Source of the DNA: Pseudohoeflea suaedae
GTDB taxonomy: Bacteria; Pseudomonadota; Alphaproteobacteria; Rhizobiales; Rhizobiaceae
DNA: 64,000 nt
Assembly (NCBI RefSeq): GCF_004354915.1
Contig: NZ_SMSI01000001.1
Span: forward strand, 434,001 to 498,000
Reading direction: 5' to 3'
The notes beneath the pieces were generated by a model. It was not told where the DNA came from, did not search any database, and saw only the letters and a program-made list of their open reading frames with translations. Shown piece by piece: positions 26,528 through 37,166 of the stretch. A program made the position numbers and the translations under genes. Position 1 is the stretch's first letter; the number at the start of each line of letters is the position of its first letter.

Positions 26528-28777
26528 ATGGCGGACAATATCGCCCTGACACCGATCATCCTGTGCGGCGGCGCAGGCTCCCGTTTGTGGCCGATGTCAC
26601 GCGAGTCCAAGCCCAAGCAGTTCCATCGCTTCATCAATGACAAGACGCTATTGGTGAACACGCTGGAACGCGTTGCATACAAGGGCAAGGGCCTTGATTA
26701 CCTGCCGGCCCGCATCGTCGGCGGCATCGCCTTCGAGGAGCAGCTCGTAGAGCAGGGCGAGACGGGGACGACCGCTGTCGAGCGCTATGTCCTGGAGCCC
26801 ATGATCCGCGATACCGCCGCAGCGATCGCCGCCTCCGTCGCCGATCTCGCCGAGAACGATCCCGGACGTATCGTGCTCGTGCTTCCGTCCGACCATGAGA
26901 TTCCCGACGCGGCTGCCTTCCACCGCGTACTCCGCACCGCGGCCGAGGCCCTTGCGGAGCGCGGCGGCATCATGACCATCGGCATCGCTCCCACCCGGCC
27001 CGAAACGCAATACGGCTATATCGAGCGCGGCGACGGTGACGGTCCGGTCTACGACGTCCTGCGTTTCCGCGAGAAACCCGATCTTGGCACCGCCAAGCAA
27101 TTCGTCCAGTCCGGTCGCTACTTCTGGAATGGCGGCATCTTCATGTTCCAGGTGGCCGACATGGCTGCCGAACTCGAGCGCCAGCAGCCCGAGGTATGGA
27201 AACAGGCGCGCCTCGCCGTCGAACGTGCGGATGTCGTGGGCAAATGCGTACGCCTCGACCCCGAAGCCTTCGCCGCCGCACCGAAGATCTCCATCGATTA
27301 TGCGGTTATGGAGAACGCCAGCCGCATCGGCGTCACCGAAGCCTCCTTCGACTGGAGCGACCTGGGCTCCTGGACCCAGCTCCACGAAGCGTCGAGGAAA
27401 GACGAGCACGGAAACGCCCGTTTCGGTGATGTTCTGACGATCGATGTGAAGAACAGCTATCTGCGCTCCGAAGACCGGCTGCTCGCCGTCGCCGGTCTCG
27501 ACGACCTGGTGGTCGTCTCCCAGCCCGATGCGCTGCTGATCACGCATCGTGACCGGTCCTACATGGTCAAGAACCTGGTCGAGAAGGTGAAGAAGATGGA
27601 CTGGCCGCCGCTGGCGGTCGCTCATTCGGGACGTCCAGTCCCCTCGCTCGACTACATTCGCAGCTGGCTGTTCGAAAGCGCCCTTCCTCTATGGTCGACA
27701 GCCGGCGTCGACCTCATCAATGGCGGCGTCCACGAAGCGCTCCACCATGACGGCACGCCCGCCGATCCCGGTTTCAAGCGGCTCAGGGTCCTGGCGCGGC
27801 AGATCTACTGTTTCTCCCACGCGAAGATGCTCGGTTGGAACGGGAATTCCGACAACGTGCTGCACCATCTCTTCAACACGCTGACCGGCACCGGCTGGCA
27901 TGCCGAAAACGGATGGATCCACACCTTCAACACCGACGGCTCCGTGCAGGACGACCGGCGCGACACCTATGACCAGTTCTTCGTTCTCTTCGCCCTTGCC
28001 TGGCTGTGGCGGGCAACCAAATGGCCCGAGGCCAAGGAATGGGCCGAGCGCACGGTGGCCTACATCGACGGCAACCTTGCCGACACCGAGAACGGCGGCT
28101 TCTTCGAAGCATCGCAGGGGACCGACTACCGTCGCGCCAATCCGCACATGCACGCGCTTGAGGCCTTCCTCGCCTGGTATGAGGCAACCGGCGAAAAGAC
28201 CTATCTTCAGCGGGCCGAAAAGATGGTGGACCTGTTTCGCGACCACTTCTTCGACCCGGAAACCTGGAGCGTGACCGAATATTTCGCGCCCGACTGGTCG
28301 CCGGCGACCGACCGCGAGGCGCAGATCGAGCCGGGACATCATTATGAGTGGATTTGGCTTCTGCTGCGCTACGCGAAGATGTCCGGCGACACGCAGGTGC
28401 GCGATTACTGCCGCAAGCTCTACGCCACCTCCCACGCATTCGGCCATGCGCGCGGCACCGATGCGGTGTGCGACCGCATGTCGCCCGACGGCTCCAACAT
28501 GTCGGGAACCTCTCGGCTCTGGCCGCAGACCGAAGCCCTCAAGGCGGGGCTTCGCGCCCGCGCCGACGGTCTGCCGGGTGACGAGACCCTGTTCATCCGT
28601 ATGCTCGATGTCATTTTCAACCGCTATCTCGTCACGCCCGTCAAAGGGGGCTGGTTCGATCAGCTGGATGCGCGGGGCCGCGTGATTTCCGCCGACATGC
28701 CGACAAGCACCTTCTACCATGTGTTCTGCGCGCTGGTGGAGTATCTCGATTTCCAGGAGCGTGAAGCCGGCGCATAA
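26528..28777 (+). CDS. Mannose-1-phosphate guanylyltransferase fused to AGE-type mannose-6-phosphate isomerase
   Basis: A 749-aa two-domain enzyme for GDP-mannose synthesis. Residues 1 to ~355 are the guanylyltransferase (PIILCGGAGSRLWPMSRESKPKQF signature, LPSDHEI, FREKPD, WNGGIF). From ~370 onward is an N-acylglucosamine 2-epimerase (AGE) (alpha/alpha)6 domain (ARQIYCFSHAKMLGW; NGGFFEASQGTDYR; NPHMHALEAFLAWYEATG; EPGHHYEWIWLLLRY; SRLWPQTEALKA). Family knowledge: the Sinorhizobium meliloti phosphomannose isomerase (type III) has this fold, so the fusion probably makes and uses mannose-6-phosphate. ATG 26528 has a GGAG site. The phosphomannomutase gene follows after 31 bases. Confidence 0.92.
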   Translation: MADNIALTPIILCGGAGSRLWPMSRESKPKQFHRFINDKTLLVNTLERVAYKGKGLDYLPARIVGGIAFEEQLVEQGETGTTAVERYVLEPMIRDTAAAIAASVADLAENDPGRIVLVLPSDHEIPDAAAFHRVLRTAAEALAERGGIMTIGIAPTRPETQYGYIERGDGDGPVYDVLRFREKPDLGTAKQFVQSGRYFWNGGIFMFQVADMAAELERQQPEVWKQARLAVERADVVGKCVRLDPEAFAAAPKISIDYAVMENASRIGVTEASFDWSDLGSWTQLHEASRKDEHGNARFGDVLTIDVKNSYLRSEDRLLAVAGLDDLVVVSQPDALLITHRDRSYMVKNLVEKVKKMDWPPLAVAHSGRPVPSLDYIRSWLFESALPLWSTAGVDLINGGVHEALHHDGTPADPGFKRLRVLARQIYCFSHAKMLGWNGNSDNVLHHLFNTLTGTGWHAENGWIHTFNTDGSVQDDRRDTYDQFFVLFALAWLWRATKWPEAKEWAERTVAYIDGNLADTENGGFFEASQGTDYRRANPHMHALEAFLAWYEATGEKTYLQRAEKMVDLFRDHFFDPETWSVTEYFAPDWSPATDREAQIEPGHHYEWIWLLLRYAKMSGDTQVRDYCRKLYATSHAFGHARGTDAVCDRMSPDGSNMSGTSRLWPQTEALKAGLRARADGLPGDETLFIRMLDVIFNRYLVTPVKGGWFDQLDARGRVISADMPTSTFYHVFCALVEYLDFQEREAGA

Positions 28778-28808
28778 GCGTTGCGGGCGTCGCAGGAGGG
28801 CCCTCACC

Positions 28809-30224
28809 ATGGCAGCCAAATTCGGAACAAGCGGGCTGCGTGGCCTTGTCGGGGAACTCGATGACGGCACGGCAGCGGCCTATACGACGGCCTTCCTGCG
28901 TCACCTCAGGGCGAGCGGATCGATCGCCGATGGCGATCCCGTCTTCGTCGGCCAGGACCTGCGCCCTTCGAGCGCGGAAATCGCGGCCCATTGCATGGCC
29001 GCAATCGAGGACGAAAAGCTCGAGCCGGTCGATTGCGGCACCCTGCCCACTCCTGCTCTTGCGGTTCATGCGATGGCCCGCAAGGCCGCATCGATCATGA
29101 TCACCGGATCGCATATTCCGGCAGATCGAAACGGTGTGAAATTCTACCGTCCGGACGGTGAAATCGACAAGGGCGACGAAGCCGCGATGACAGCCTCGGT
29201 CGAAACGGTCGACAAGGCGGCCTTGCGATGGACGGCCCACCACAAGCCCGCCGAAGAGGAAGCCGGCGCCCGCGCCGGCTTCGTTGCGCGCTATCGCGGC
29301 TTTCTTGCCGAAGGCTGCCTCGCCGGCAGGCGCATCGGCATCTACGAGCACTCATCCGTCATTCGCTCGGTCCTGGCCGATATTCTTGCCCCGACCGGCG
29401 CCGAGATCGTTCCCGTCGGCCATTCCGAGACCTTCATTCCGGTCGACACCGAGGCGGTGTCCGACCAGACCCGCGCCCGCATCCGGGTCTGGGTCGAGCG
29501 CTACGGGCTTGATGCGCTCGTCTCCGCCGATGGTGACGGAGACCGGCCACTGGTTGCCGACGAAAAGGGTGCGGTAATCCGTGGCGATGTGCTCGGGCTC
29601 GTGGTGTCACGGCTTCTGGAGGCCGATGCGGTCATCACGCCGGTGACGTCGAATTCGGGCATCGAAACCCGCGTCGATGCCCGGACCCGCCGCACGAAGG
29701 TCGGCTCTCCCTACGTCATCGCGGAGATGGCTGCGGCTGCGGGCGATGGTGCGCGGCGCATTGTCGGTTTCGAGGCCAATGGCGGCGTGCTGACCGGCTC
29801 GCCCTTTACCTTCGGAAAGGCGGAATTGTCCGCGCTGCCGACCCGCGACAGCGTGTTGCCGATCCTTGCGATGCTCGCGGTATCGCTGGGAAGCCGGCTG
29901 GCCCTGTCGGCCCTGGTGGAGGGGCTTGCACTGCCGGTGGCCGCGAGCGGCCGGATCGAGAATTTTCCGACCGGGAAGGGCAAGGCGCTGGTAGCCAGCC
30001 TCTCGGGCGATGAAACGGCGCGCGCGGACTTCCTGGCTCCGATCGGCGAGGTCGCCAGTTTCGACATGACCGACGGATTGCGCATGACGCTAGCCGACGG
30101 CCGTATTCTCCACCTCCGCCCTTCGGGAAATGCACCCGAAATGCGCGTCTATGCGGAAGCGGCCACACAGGCTGATGCCGAGGCGCTGATCTCGGCCGCA
30201 AGCGAGCGGATCCTGACGGCCTGA
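28809..30224 (+). CDS. Phosphomannomutase
   Basis: It interconverts mannose-6-phosphate and mannose-1-phosphate (471 aa from ATG 28809, AGGAGG site). It is a member of the alpha-D-phosphohexomutase family. The phosphoserine loop is ITGSHIPADRNG with S101 (TGSHIP instead of the common TASHNP), the Mg loop is SADGDGDRPL, the sugar-binding loop is FEANGGVLTGS, and the phosphate-binding loop is RPSGNAPEMRVYAEA. Together with the fusion enzyme upstream it completes the route from fructose-6-phosphate to GDP-mannose, feeding LPS, exopolysaccharide or glycosylation. It could also act on glucose phosphates. Confidence 0.92.
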   Translation: MAAKFGTSGLRGLVGELDDGTAAAYTTAFLRHLRASGSIADGDPVFVGQDLRPSSAEIAAHCMAAIEDEKLEPVDCGTLPTPALAVHAMARKAASIMITGSHIPADRNGVKFYRPDGEIDKGDEAAMTASVETVDKAALRWTAHHKPAEEEAGARAGFVARYRGFLAEGCLAGRRIGIYEHSSVIRSVLADILAPTGAEIVPVGHSETFIPVDTEAVSDQTRARIRVWVERYGLDALVSADGDGDRPLVADEKGAVIRGDVLGLVVSRLLEADAVITPVTSNSGIETRVDARTRRTKVGSPYVIAEMAAAAGDGARRIVGFEANGGVLTGSPFTFGKAELSALPTRDSVLPILAMLAVSLGSRLALSALVEGLALPVAASGRIENFPTGKGKALVASLSGDETARADFLAPIGEVASFDMTDGLRMTLADGRILHLRPSGNAPEMRVYAEAATQADAEALISAASERILTA

Positions 30225-30270
30225 CCACCGGAAGACAGGGCCGAAAACCGGTTCACCATCGGCACGAAAC

Positions 30271-30305
30271 AAAAAAGCCGGCCACCTCGCGGTGGCCGGC
30301 TCTCA
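30271..30305 (-). terminator. Intrinsic terminator between phosphomannomutase and chemoreceptor genes
   Basis: GCCGGCCACC pairs with GGTGGCCGGC around TCGC (30277-30300). On the minus strand it is followed by six T residues, so it mainly stops the chemoreceptor transcript. Plus-strand transcription from the mannomutase meets a weaker TCTCATTT tract. Confidence 0.85.
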
Positions 30306-30328
30306 TTTCGCGTAGCGTCACGCCGCTA

Positions 30329-32344
30329 TCAGAACTCTTCCCAACCCTCGGCAGCCGGAGCCTGCGCCAGAGCAGCGGCTCCGCCACCGCCGACCGCGCG
30401 GGATACCTTCGCCATCATGGCTCGTGCGGGCGAAGCGACCGGAGCGTGAGACTGCGCCCGGGCGACTGCCGGGCGTGCGGCCGCACCATTGTCGACCCGG
30501 AAGCGCGACACCATCGAATTGAGGCTGTCGGCGTCGCCGCCCAGCTTGTGGGTGGCTGCCGACATCTCCTCGACCATCGCGGCATTGCGCTGGGTCACCT
30601 GATCCATCTCGTTGATGGCGGTGGAGACTTCCTGCAGGCCGACCGACTGCTCACGGGCCGCGGTTGCGATCTCGTTGATGTGATCGTTGATCTTGAGCAC
30701 ATGGTTCTCGATCTCGGACAGCGAGGTGCCGGTTTCCTGCACGTGACGCACGCCGACCTGGACTTCTTCGCCCGACTTGAGGATGAGCGTCTTGATGTCC
30801 TTGGCGGCACTCGCCGCGCGCTGCGCCAGTTCGCGCACTTCCTGGGCGACGACCGCGAATCCGCGACCGGCTTCGCCGGCACGGGCGGCCTCGACGCCGG
30901 CATTGAGCGCCAGAAGGTTGGTCTGGAAGGCGATCTCGTCGATCACGTTGATGATCTGCGTGATCTCGTGCGAGGCCTGCTCGATCCGTTCCATCGAATC
31001 GATCGCGTTGCGGACGACTTCGCCCGACTGCTTGGCGCTGCGGGTGGCATCGCCGACCATGACGGTCGCGGACTGGGCGCGCTCGGTCGAGTTCTTCACC
31101 GCGGCGGTGATCTCGTCGAGAGCGGCCGAGGTTTCCTCGAGCGAGGCCGCCTGCTGTTCGGACCGCTTGGCGAGGTCGTCGGAGGCGACCTTCAGTTCGC
31201 TGGCGCTCGAATTGACCGAGTCCGACGATGCGCGAACATCGAGCATCGTGGCTTTCAGCGTCGACAGTGCCGAGTTGACGTCGCGCTGCAGGTCGCCGAG
31301 CACGCCGAGGAACTCGCCGTTCATGCTGTCGGTGAGATTGCCGCTGGCAAGCTGGCCGATCACCCGCTGGGTTTCGGTCACCGCGTCGCTGACGCCCGCC
31401 AGAAGCTCGTTGATCGAAGCCGCGAAACGGTTGAGGTCCTCGTTCTCGTAGTCCTTGGTGATACGGCTCGAGAAATCGCCCGCAGCGGCCGCCTTGACGA
31501 CGCCTGCGATCGACGATTGCAGATCGGCGCTCTTGGCGCGCAGGGCTTCTTCCTGGGCGTGGACGCGACGGTTGTCGATGGCGTTCTCACGGAACACCTG
31601 GACGGCTGCTGCCATCTCGCCGATCTCGTCCGGGCGTCCCGCATAGGGGACTTCCGCGTCGAGATTGCCCCTGACGAGTTCGCTCATTGTGTTCGTGATG
31701 TTCTGGATCGGCTGGCTCAGATGACGACGGGCGATGAACGAGGCGACACCCAGACCCACGGCAAGGCCGATAATGCCGGTCAGACCGACCATCAGCAGCA
31801 TGGAGGACTTGAACTGGCCCATATCGGCCTTGATCGTATCGAGGTTGCTGCGGTCCTGGCCGATGACTTCATCGATATAGGCCTGGAATGCCTTGCGGTT
31901 GGCGCGGTTGGCCTCGTTGTTGCCCTGCTGGTTGGCTGCCTCGGGCGAAACCTCGGTGCCCAGGCGCGCGGTTTCCGACCGGAACTCGCGGAAACCCATT
32001 GCGCCTTCGACGACGCCGGCAAAGGCTTCTGTCTGCGTTGCGGGGACGAGCGGCCCCCACTGGGCGAGCGTCTCGTCGATACCGTCGAGATTTATGAGAA
32101 TGTTGTCGGCGAACTTCTTCGCCTTTTCGGTCGATTCGGCCATGTAGACGCCGCGTGCGTCCATCACGACCGCCGTAACCTGTCGGTTCAGGTGCTCGCC
32201 CAGAAAGGCGCGCTCGGAGGCGTTTTCGTACCGTTTCAATTGATCGCTGTAGCCGAATACGACGGCGACGGCGATGATGCCCATCAGGACGGCGACCAGC
32301 CCCATGACGCCGCCGACGAGCTGAATTTTCCCGCTGATTTTCAT
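30329..32344 (-). CDS. Methyl-accepting chemotaxis protein
   Basis: A 671-aa transmembrane chemoreceptor. TM1 (about residues 8-31), a ~160-residue periplasmic four-helix-type sensor domain and TM2 (about 190-214) are followed by HAMP segments and a long cytoplasmic coiled coil. The signalling tip is [26 protein letters not shown]. The C-terminus ends in GWEEF after an Ala/Pro-rich linker, a pentapeptide of the NWETF type used by CheR and CheB for docking. The ligand is unknown. No che genes are in the window; it is a lone receptor with its own terminator. Confidence 0.93.
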   Translation of the reverse strand: MKISGKIQLVGGVMGLVAVLMGIIAVAVVFGYSDQLKRYENASERAFLGEHLNRQVTAVVMDARGVYMAESTEKAKKFADNILINLDGIDETLAQWGPLVPATQTEAFAGVVEGAMGFREFRSETARLGTEVSPEAANQQGNNEANRANRKAFQAYIDEVIGQDRSNLDTIKADMGQFKSSMLLMVGLTGIIGLAVGLGVASFIARRHLSQPIQNITNTMSELVRGNLDAEVPYAGRPDEIGEMAAAVQVFRENAIDNRRVHAQEEALRAKSADLQSSIAGVVKAAAAGDFSSRITKDYENEDLNRFAASINELLAGVSDAVTETQRVIGQLASGNLTDSMNGEFLGVLGDLQRDVNSALSTLKATMLDVRASSDSVNSSASELKVASDDLAKRSEQQAASLEETSAALDEITAAVKNSTERAQSATVMVGDATRSAKQSGEVVRNAIDSMERIEQASHEITQIINVIDEIAFQTNLLALNAGVEAARAGEAGRGFAVVAQEVRELAQRAASAAKDIKTLILKSGEEVQVGVRHVQETGTSLSEIENHVLKINDHINEIATAAREQSVGLQEVSTAINEMDQVTQRNAAMVEEMSAATHKLGGDADSLNSMVSRFRVDNGAAARPAVARAQSHAPVASPARAMMAKVSRAVGGGGAAALAQAPAAEGWEEF

Positions 32345-32747
32345 ATGAATCTACTCCGGTCCCCGCCTACGAGGACGATATTCTCCACGACCGCGCCCCA
32401 CAGACGCCTTTCGCGGCAATCGCAGCGACCGACCGAAATGACAGGTGCTTTCATGTCGCTGTGTTATTCCGAATATTCTGATCTCCTAAAGGATCGGTAA
32501 ATAACAATGAATATATATAAAGCATCTTCCATCGGGCGGGAGGGAAATGGACGCCCCCGCTGCGCAGCCGGCGGCACGCTTGGCCGCGAGCCCATGGGCA
32601 GGCGAGGCCTCCCCCGCATGCGGTCGCATCGGCGGTTCGTTTCGGTTGCAGCTCATGATCTGCCGGACCGGGGCGGACCGCCGCCCTCGCTCGGAACCGC
32701 CGGCAAGGGGCCCGTTTCAACATCAGGTGCAAGATGTCGCCGAGCAA
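32345..32747. other. Intergenic region upstream of the chemoreceptor gene
   Basis: About 400 bases without a convincing gene on either strand. An AT-rich patch (AATGAATATATATAAAGC, about 32507-32524) and the segment just upstream of the chemoreceptor start (32345-32500) are the likeliest promoter locations. The remainder is GC-rich with imperfect inverted repeats but no recognisable RNA. Confidence 0.5.
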
Positions 32748-32773
32748 CAAAAAACCCCGCTTTCGCGGGGTTT
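32748..32773 (-). terminator. Intrinsic terminator of tRNA-Leu
   Basis: AACCCCGC pairs with GCGGGGTT around TTTC/GAAA, with a run of T on the minus strand (AACAAAAAAC on the plus strand). It lies 35 bases beyond the tRNA 3' end. Confidence 0.85.
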
Positions 32774-32807
32774 CTTGGATTTTCCGGGGCGAGCCGGAAG
32801 AAAGAAT

Positions 32808-32894
32808 TGGTGCCCAGAAGAGGACTCGAACCTCCACACCGTTGCCAGTACCAGCACCTGAAGCTGGCGCGTCTACCAATTCCGCCATCTGGGC
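32808..32894 (-). tRNA. tRNA-Leu(CAG)
   Basis: An 87-base class II tRNA on the minus strand: acceptor GCCCAGA pairs with TCTGGGC, then the D arm, a long variable arm, a T arm with GGTTCGAGTCC and encoded CCA. The anticodon stem CCAGC/GCTGG encloses TTCAGGT, giving anticodon CAG, leucine. Confidence 0.97.
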
Positions 32895-33028
32895 GACGGG
32901 GCCGGATTTAGGCGGTGCGGCCCGTCATGTCAACTTCATAATCGGGATGAAGCCGAAATAGTTTCGCCGATCCTTGCATGAGGTCCCGAGAGGCGCTCCG
33001 GCCGGTCTTCGGCCGGGTGGAAAACATC

Positions 33029-34837
33029 CTATTCGCCGATCTTCAGCGCCTCGATGAAGGCTTCCTGCGGGATCTCCACCTTGCCGAACTGGCGCATGCG
33101 CTTCTTGCCCGCCTTCTGCTTGTCGAGAAGCTTGCGCTTGCGGCTGGCGTCGCCGCCATAGCACTTGGCGGTCACGTCCTTGCGCAGCGCGGCAATGGTC
33201 TCGCGGGCGATCACACGGCCGCCGATCGCCGCCTGGACGGGGATCTTGAACATGTGGCGGGGGATGAGTTCCTTGAGCTTTTCGCACATCGCGCGACCGC
33301 GTTTTTCGGCCGCCGACCGGTGAACCAGCATCGACAGCGCGTCGACCGGTTCCTCGTTGACGAGGATAGACATCTTCACCAGATCGCCCTCGCGATTGCC
33401 GATGATGTGATAGTCGAAGCTGGCATAGCCCTTCGAGATCGACTTCAGGCGGTCGTAGAAGTCGAACACCACCTCGTTGAGCGGCAGTTCGTAGGTCACC
33501 ATAGCGCGCGAGCCGACATAGGAGAGGTCGATCTGCAGCCCGCGCCGTTCCTGGCACAGCTTGAGGATGGCGCCCAGATAATCGTCCGGCGTCATGATCG
33601 TGGCCTTGATCCAGGGCTCCTCGATCGCCGCGATCTTGACCACGTCCGGCATGTCGGCCGGATTGTGCAGGTCCAGCTGGTCGCCATTGGTCATCGTCAT
33701 GTGATAGACCACCGACGGCGCGGTGGCGATGAGATCGAGGTTGAATTCGCGCTCGAGCCTTTCCTGGATGATTTCCAGGTGCAGAAGGCCGAGGAAGCCG
33801 CAGCGGAAGCCGAAGCCGAGCGCTGCCGACGTCTCCATCTCGAAAGAGAAGCTCGCATCGTTGAGCCGCAATTTGCCGACGGCCGAGCGCAGGTCTTCGA
33901 AGTCCGCCGCGTCGATCGGGAAGATGCCGCAGAACACCACCGGCTGCGCCGGTTTGAAGCCCGGCAGCGCTTCCGCCGTCGGCTTCTTGTCATCGGTGAT
34001 CGTGTCGCCGACGCGGGTATCGGCCACTTCCTTGATGGAGGCGGTGATGAAGCCGATTTCGCCGGGTCCGAGATCGGGGACCATCACCATTTTGGGTGTG
34101 ATCACGCCGACGCGATCGACGGGATAGCGTGCGTCGGTGCCCATCATGCGGATCTGCTGGCCCTTGCGCAGCTTGCCGTCGATGATGCGCACCAGCACGA
34201 TCACGCCAAGATAGGCGTCATACCAGCTGTCGACGAGGAGCGCCTTCAAGGGCGCATTCGGATCGCCGGTCTTCGGCGCAGGCAGCCGCTTGACGATGGC
34301 CTCGAGAACATCGGGCACGCCGACGCCGGTCTTAGCCGAGATCGGGATCGCGTCGGACGCGTCGAGACCGATCACTTCCTCGATCTGTTCCTTCACCCGC
34401 TCGCTGTCGGCGGCAGGAAGGTCGACCTTGTTGAGAACCGTGACGATCTCGTGATTGTTGTCGATGGCCTGGTAGACATTGGCGAGCGTCTGGGCTTCCA
34501 CCCCTTGCGAGGCGTCGACGACCAGCAGCGAGCCCTCGCAGGCCGACAGCGACCGCGAGACTTCGTAGGCGAAGTCGACATGTCCGGGCGTGTCGATCAG
34601 GTTCAGCACGTAATGCTGGCCGTCCTCGGCATCATACTCCAGGCGCACGGTCTGGGCCTTGATGGTGATGCCGCGTTCGCGCTCGATATCCATCGAGTCG
34701 AGGATCTGTTCCTTCATCTCGCGCTGCTCGATCGATCCGGTACTCTGGATCAGGCGGTCAGCGAGCGTCGACTTTCCATGGTCGATATGGGCGACGATCG
34801 AGAAGTTGCGAATGTGGGAAAGCGGGGTGTCGGTCAT
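33029..34837 (-). CDS. lepA: Elongation factor 4 (back-translocating GTPase)
   Basis: A ribosome-binding GTPase that affects elongation and initiation under stress (602 aa, normal length). G1 is [15 protein letters not shown], the switch II region is [14 protein letters not shown], and G4 is LNKVDLP. Domains II to V and the LepA-specific C-terminal domain follow ([25 protein letters not shown]). It is transcribed on its own; the next gene upstream on the same strand ends 92 bases away. Confidence 0.98.
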   Translation of the reverse strand: MTDTPLSHIRNFSIVAHIDHGKSTLADRLIQSTGSIEQREMKEQILDSMDIERERGITIKAQTVRLEYDAEDGQHYVLNLIDTPGHVDFAYEVSRSLSACEGSLLVVDASQGVEAQTLANVYQAIDNNHEIVTVLNKVDLPAADSERVKEQIEEVIGLDASDAIPISAKTGVGVPDVLEAIVKRLPAPKTGDPNAPLKALLVDSWYDAYLGVIVLVRIIDGKLRKGQQIRMMGTDARYPVDRVGVITPKMVMVPDLGPGEIGFITASIKEVADTRVGDTITDDKKPTAEALPGFKPAQPVVFCGIFPIDAADFEDLRSAVGKLRLNDASFSFEMETSAALGFGFRCGFLGLLHLEIIQERLEREFNLDLIATAPSVVYHMTMTNGDQLDLHNPADMPDVVKIAAIEEPWIKATIMTPDDYLGAILKLCQERRGLQIDLSYVGSRAMVTYELPLNEVVFDFYDRLKSISKGYASFDYHIIGNREGDLVKMSILVNEEPVDALSMLVHRSAAEKRGRAMCEKLKELIPRHMFKIPVQAAIGGRVIARETIAALRKDVTAKCYGGDASRKRKLLDKQKAGKKRMRQFGKVEIPQEAFIEALKIGE

Positions 34838-34929
34838 GAGGCGGGATTTATCAGTCCGGCGGAAAAAGGCAATCTTTGAATTGTCGCCCAGGCTGCCTCA
34901 GCTACTGAAATATCGGGACTTCGCGGACC

Positions 34930-36264
34930 TCAGGGGCGGGAGCTGCCGATCTGGCTGCGATCGCCCGCGCCATTCCAGTTCTGTTCGCAGATCCTGACCC
35001 TGGGCCTGAAGGGCGGCCGGACACCCCGGAGGCATGAGATCACCACGGCGAAATAGAGCGCGTAAAGCGCGACATGGCGGTCGACCAGCAGCAGGTAGTG
35101 AAGCGCGCCGAATGCGACGGTGAGCGTGCCCATCAGGATGGCGTTCTCGCGGATATCCGGCGGTCCGTCGCGCCAGATGCGCCAGAAGCAGAAACCGAAG
35201 AAGGCGGCATGAAGGCATATGCCCAGTATGCCGCGCTGCATCCATTCGTCGAGAAGCGCATTGTGCGAAAAGGTGAGCGGCTCGAGCATGGTGCGGTGTT
35301 GCTCGGGAAGGTGCGCATCGAGTTCGGTGATCGTGCGCTGCCCGCCAATGCCGATGACGGGGTGCGCGGCGATGACCTGCGCCGCCGCTCCCCACAGGAT
35401 CGCGCGGATGGGCGCCCCGCCCTTGGTCGGGTCGGGCTCATGAGCCAGCGCGGAGACCTCCCTTATCGTGTCGTCGAACCGGCTTTCGAGGCTGGGGGCC
35501 AGCAGCCAGCCCGCCGCCGCAACGGCCAGAACGCAGCCCAGTCCCGCTGCCGTCACGACCTTGCGGGACGGCAGCGCGGTGCGCGCGCGGCGCGACAGAT
35601 GAACGATGTCCATGAGGCCGGCAATCAGGAAGACCGGCAATGTTGCCCGCGTTCCGGTGGCGAGCACCGGGACGAGAGCGAGATAGAAGCAGATTCTCCG
35701 GTTGGCGAGCCCGCCGGTCAGGCCCGTGACCTTCATGCGGCTCCAGATGGCGCAGAAGGTGATGGCGAAAGCCGCATTGGTCTGGGTAACGCCGAAGCCG
35801 TAGCGGAAAGGCCCGGCTCCCCCCTCGAGCGCGTTCACGATCAACGCGCCGACCGCCCAGACGGCCACCATGAGCAGGCCTGCCCGCATTCCGATCACGA
35901 CCTGCCGGACCGGATCGCGAACCAGCGTCATGCCCGCCGCCATGGGCAGGAAGGCGGCGAAATAGAGCGGGTAGCTTGCATAGCGGCCATCTTCGGGCAG
36001 GCTGCCATTGAGAAGGTGGATCGCGACAGCGCCGGCCGCGAGGCCGATGGCCGCAACCGCATGACCGGGATCAACCGCACGGAGCGTCCGGGGACGAAAG
36101 ATGGCGTAATAGATGCCGGTGCCGACGAACCACGCGAACAGCACGATCGAAACCTTCTCGACGACCAGGATCGATGCCGCCGCGATCGTCAGCAGCCATG
36201 GATCGACCCGCCGGCGCAGGAGAAGGAAATGGAGCAGGGTGCCGGACCGGAAATCCATTCTCAC
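34930..36264 (-). CDS. O-antigen ligase/polymerase-like membrane protein
   Basis: A 444-aa integral membrane protein with about 10-12 hydrophobic helices and a large periplasmic loop between residues ~255 and ~350 (EPDPTKGGAPIRAILW; HPVIGIGGQRTITELD; SHNALLDEWMQRGILG), which is the Wzy_C/O-antigen ligase signature. Such proteins transfer or polymerise undecaprenyl-linked glycan. It overlaps the GT25 gene by 4 bases (ATGA), so the two are translationally coupled and probably act in the same LPS or capsule step. A true WaaL cannot be told from a Wzy polymerase by sequence alone. Confidence 0.85.
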   Translation of the reverse strand: MRMDFRSGTLLHFLLLRRRVDPWLLTIAAASILVVEKVSIVLFAWFVGTGIYYAIFRPRTLRAVDPGHAVAAIGLAAGAVAIHLLNGSLPEDGRYASYPLYFAAFLPMAAGMTLVRDPVRQVVIGMRAGLLMVAVWAVGALIVNALEGGAGPFRYGFGVTQTNAAFAITFCAIWSRMKVTGLTGGLANRRICFYLALVPVLATGTRATLPVFLIAGLMDIVHLSRRARTALPSRKVVTAAGLGCVLAVAAAGWLLAPSLESRFDDTIREVSALAHEPDPTKGGAPIRAILWGAAAQVIAAHPVIGIGGQRTITELDAHLPEQHRTMLEPLTFSHNALLDEWMQRGILGICLHAAFFGFCFWRIWRDGPPDIRENAILMGTLTVAFGALHYLLLVDRHVALYALYFAVVISCLRGVRPPFRPRVRICEQNWNGAGDRSQIGSSRP

Positions 36265-37097
36265 CTCTTCGTCGGCTTCCCGCTGCCGCTCGGGTTCTTG
36301 CCGAGCTTCAATGCAAGCAGCCTTGCCCCGCGCGTGAGAAAGCGAAGTGTTTCGATCTTCGCCCGGAACGGGAAGACGGTCAGGTAGCGGCTGGAGGGAA
36401 GCTTGCTTTGCCGGACGGTATTCTGGATCTGGGTCGGAAAATGACTGCGTTGATCGACAGGCGGCGGTTCGACGAAGACCGACCTCAAGCCGTGAAGATA
36501 TTCGAGATCGAAGGCGATGTCCCAGGCAACCTGGATGGGCAGAAGCTTCTCGATGAAGCGCTCGGCACAGCGGCGGTTGACCATGTAGGCGGCAGCCCCC
36601 TTCTCCCGGGTGAGTGCGATGGCGAGGTCGTATTTGCCTGTGAGATGCGAATAGGGAAGCCGGATACCGTCATTGACCGTGGAAAGTCTGAGAATGTCCC
36701 ATTCGCCCGAGCGGGCGATGGCCGCCTTCATGACGTCCGCAAGGTCATCGGGCAGCTTCGCATCATCCTCGAGTATGAGCGCATGGCCGGCGCCGGTCTT
36801 CAGAAAGGCCCTCAGCGCCTCGATATGGCTGAGATAGCAGGCGATCTCGCTGCCATTGAACCGGCGGCCGTGCAGGCGGGCGTAGGCGCCGGCGTCGAAA
36901 TCCGGGCATGATGCGTCGATGTCCTGCCGGTCGACTGCGGTGATGCGGTTGTGATCGATCCCGAGCCGTTCGAACTGCTCTTCCATGAACACCCTGCGCT
37001 CGACGGCGCGATCGAGATTGATGAGATAGACGCCTGGATCGCCCACCGTCACCTCGTTCGCGCTGGTACTCGCATGTTTGGACATTCGGACTCGCAT
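36261..37097 (-). CDS. Glycosyltransferase family 25 (LPS biosynthesis)
   Basis: A 278-aa cytoplasmic enzyme of CAZy family GT25, which adds galactose or related sugars to LPS. Family landmarks are VYLINLDRAVERRVFMEEQFERLGI near the N-terminus, EIACYLSHIEALRAFL, the acidic metal site ALILEDDAKLP, and VNRRCAERFIEKLLPIQVAWD. The start may be this ATG or ATG 37085; neither has a strong ribosome binding site. It is the first gene of a two-gene unit with the O-antigen ligase-like gene. Confidence 0.88.
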   Translation of the reverse strand: MRVRMSKHASTSANEVTVGDPGVYLINLDRAVERRVFMEEQFERLGIDHNRITAVDRQDIDASCPDFDAGAYARLHGRRFNGSEIACYLSHIEALRAFLKTGAGHALILEDDAKLPDDLADVMKAAIARSGEWDILRLSTVNDGIRLPYSHLTGKYDLAIALTREKGAAAYMVNRRCAERFIEKLLPIQVAWDIAFDLEYLHGLRSVFVEPPPVDQRSHFPTQIQNTVRQSKLPSSRYLTVFPFRAKIETLRFLTRGARLLALKLGKNPSGSGKPTKR

Positions 37098-37166
37098 GGG
37101 ATGTGGGCGCAGTGTCGTCTGCGGGATGGTGCAGGTTGTGGTTTATACAATTCAAGGCAGCATGGT

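Noticed and set aside
30446-32500. Long open frame on the plus strand opposite the chemoreceptor
   Set aside because: It mirrors the conserved coiled coil and methylation region of the receptor; the composition is unlike a protein.
32978-34879. Long open frame on the plus strand opposite lepA
   Set aside because: It is the antisense of a highly conserved gene in GC-rich DNA, where long frames arise by chance. Its translation is rich in Arg, Asp, His and Gly with no family resemblance.
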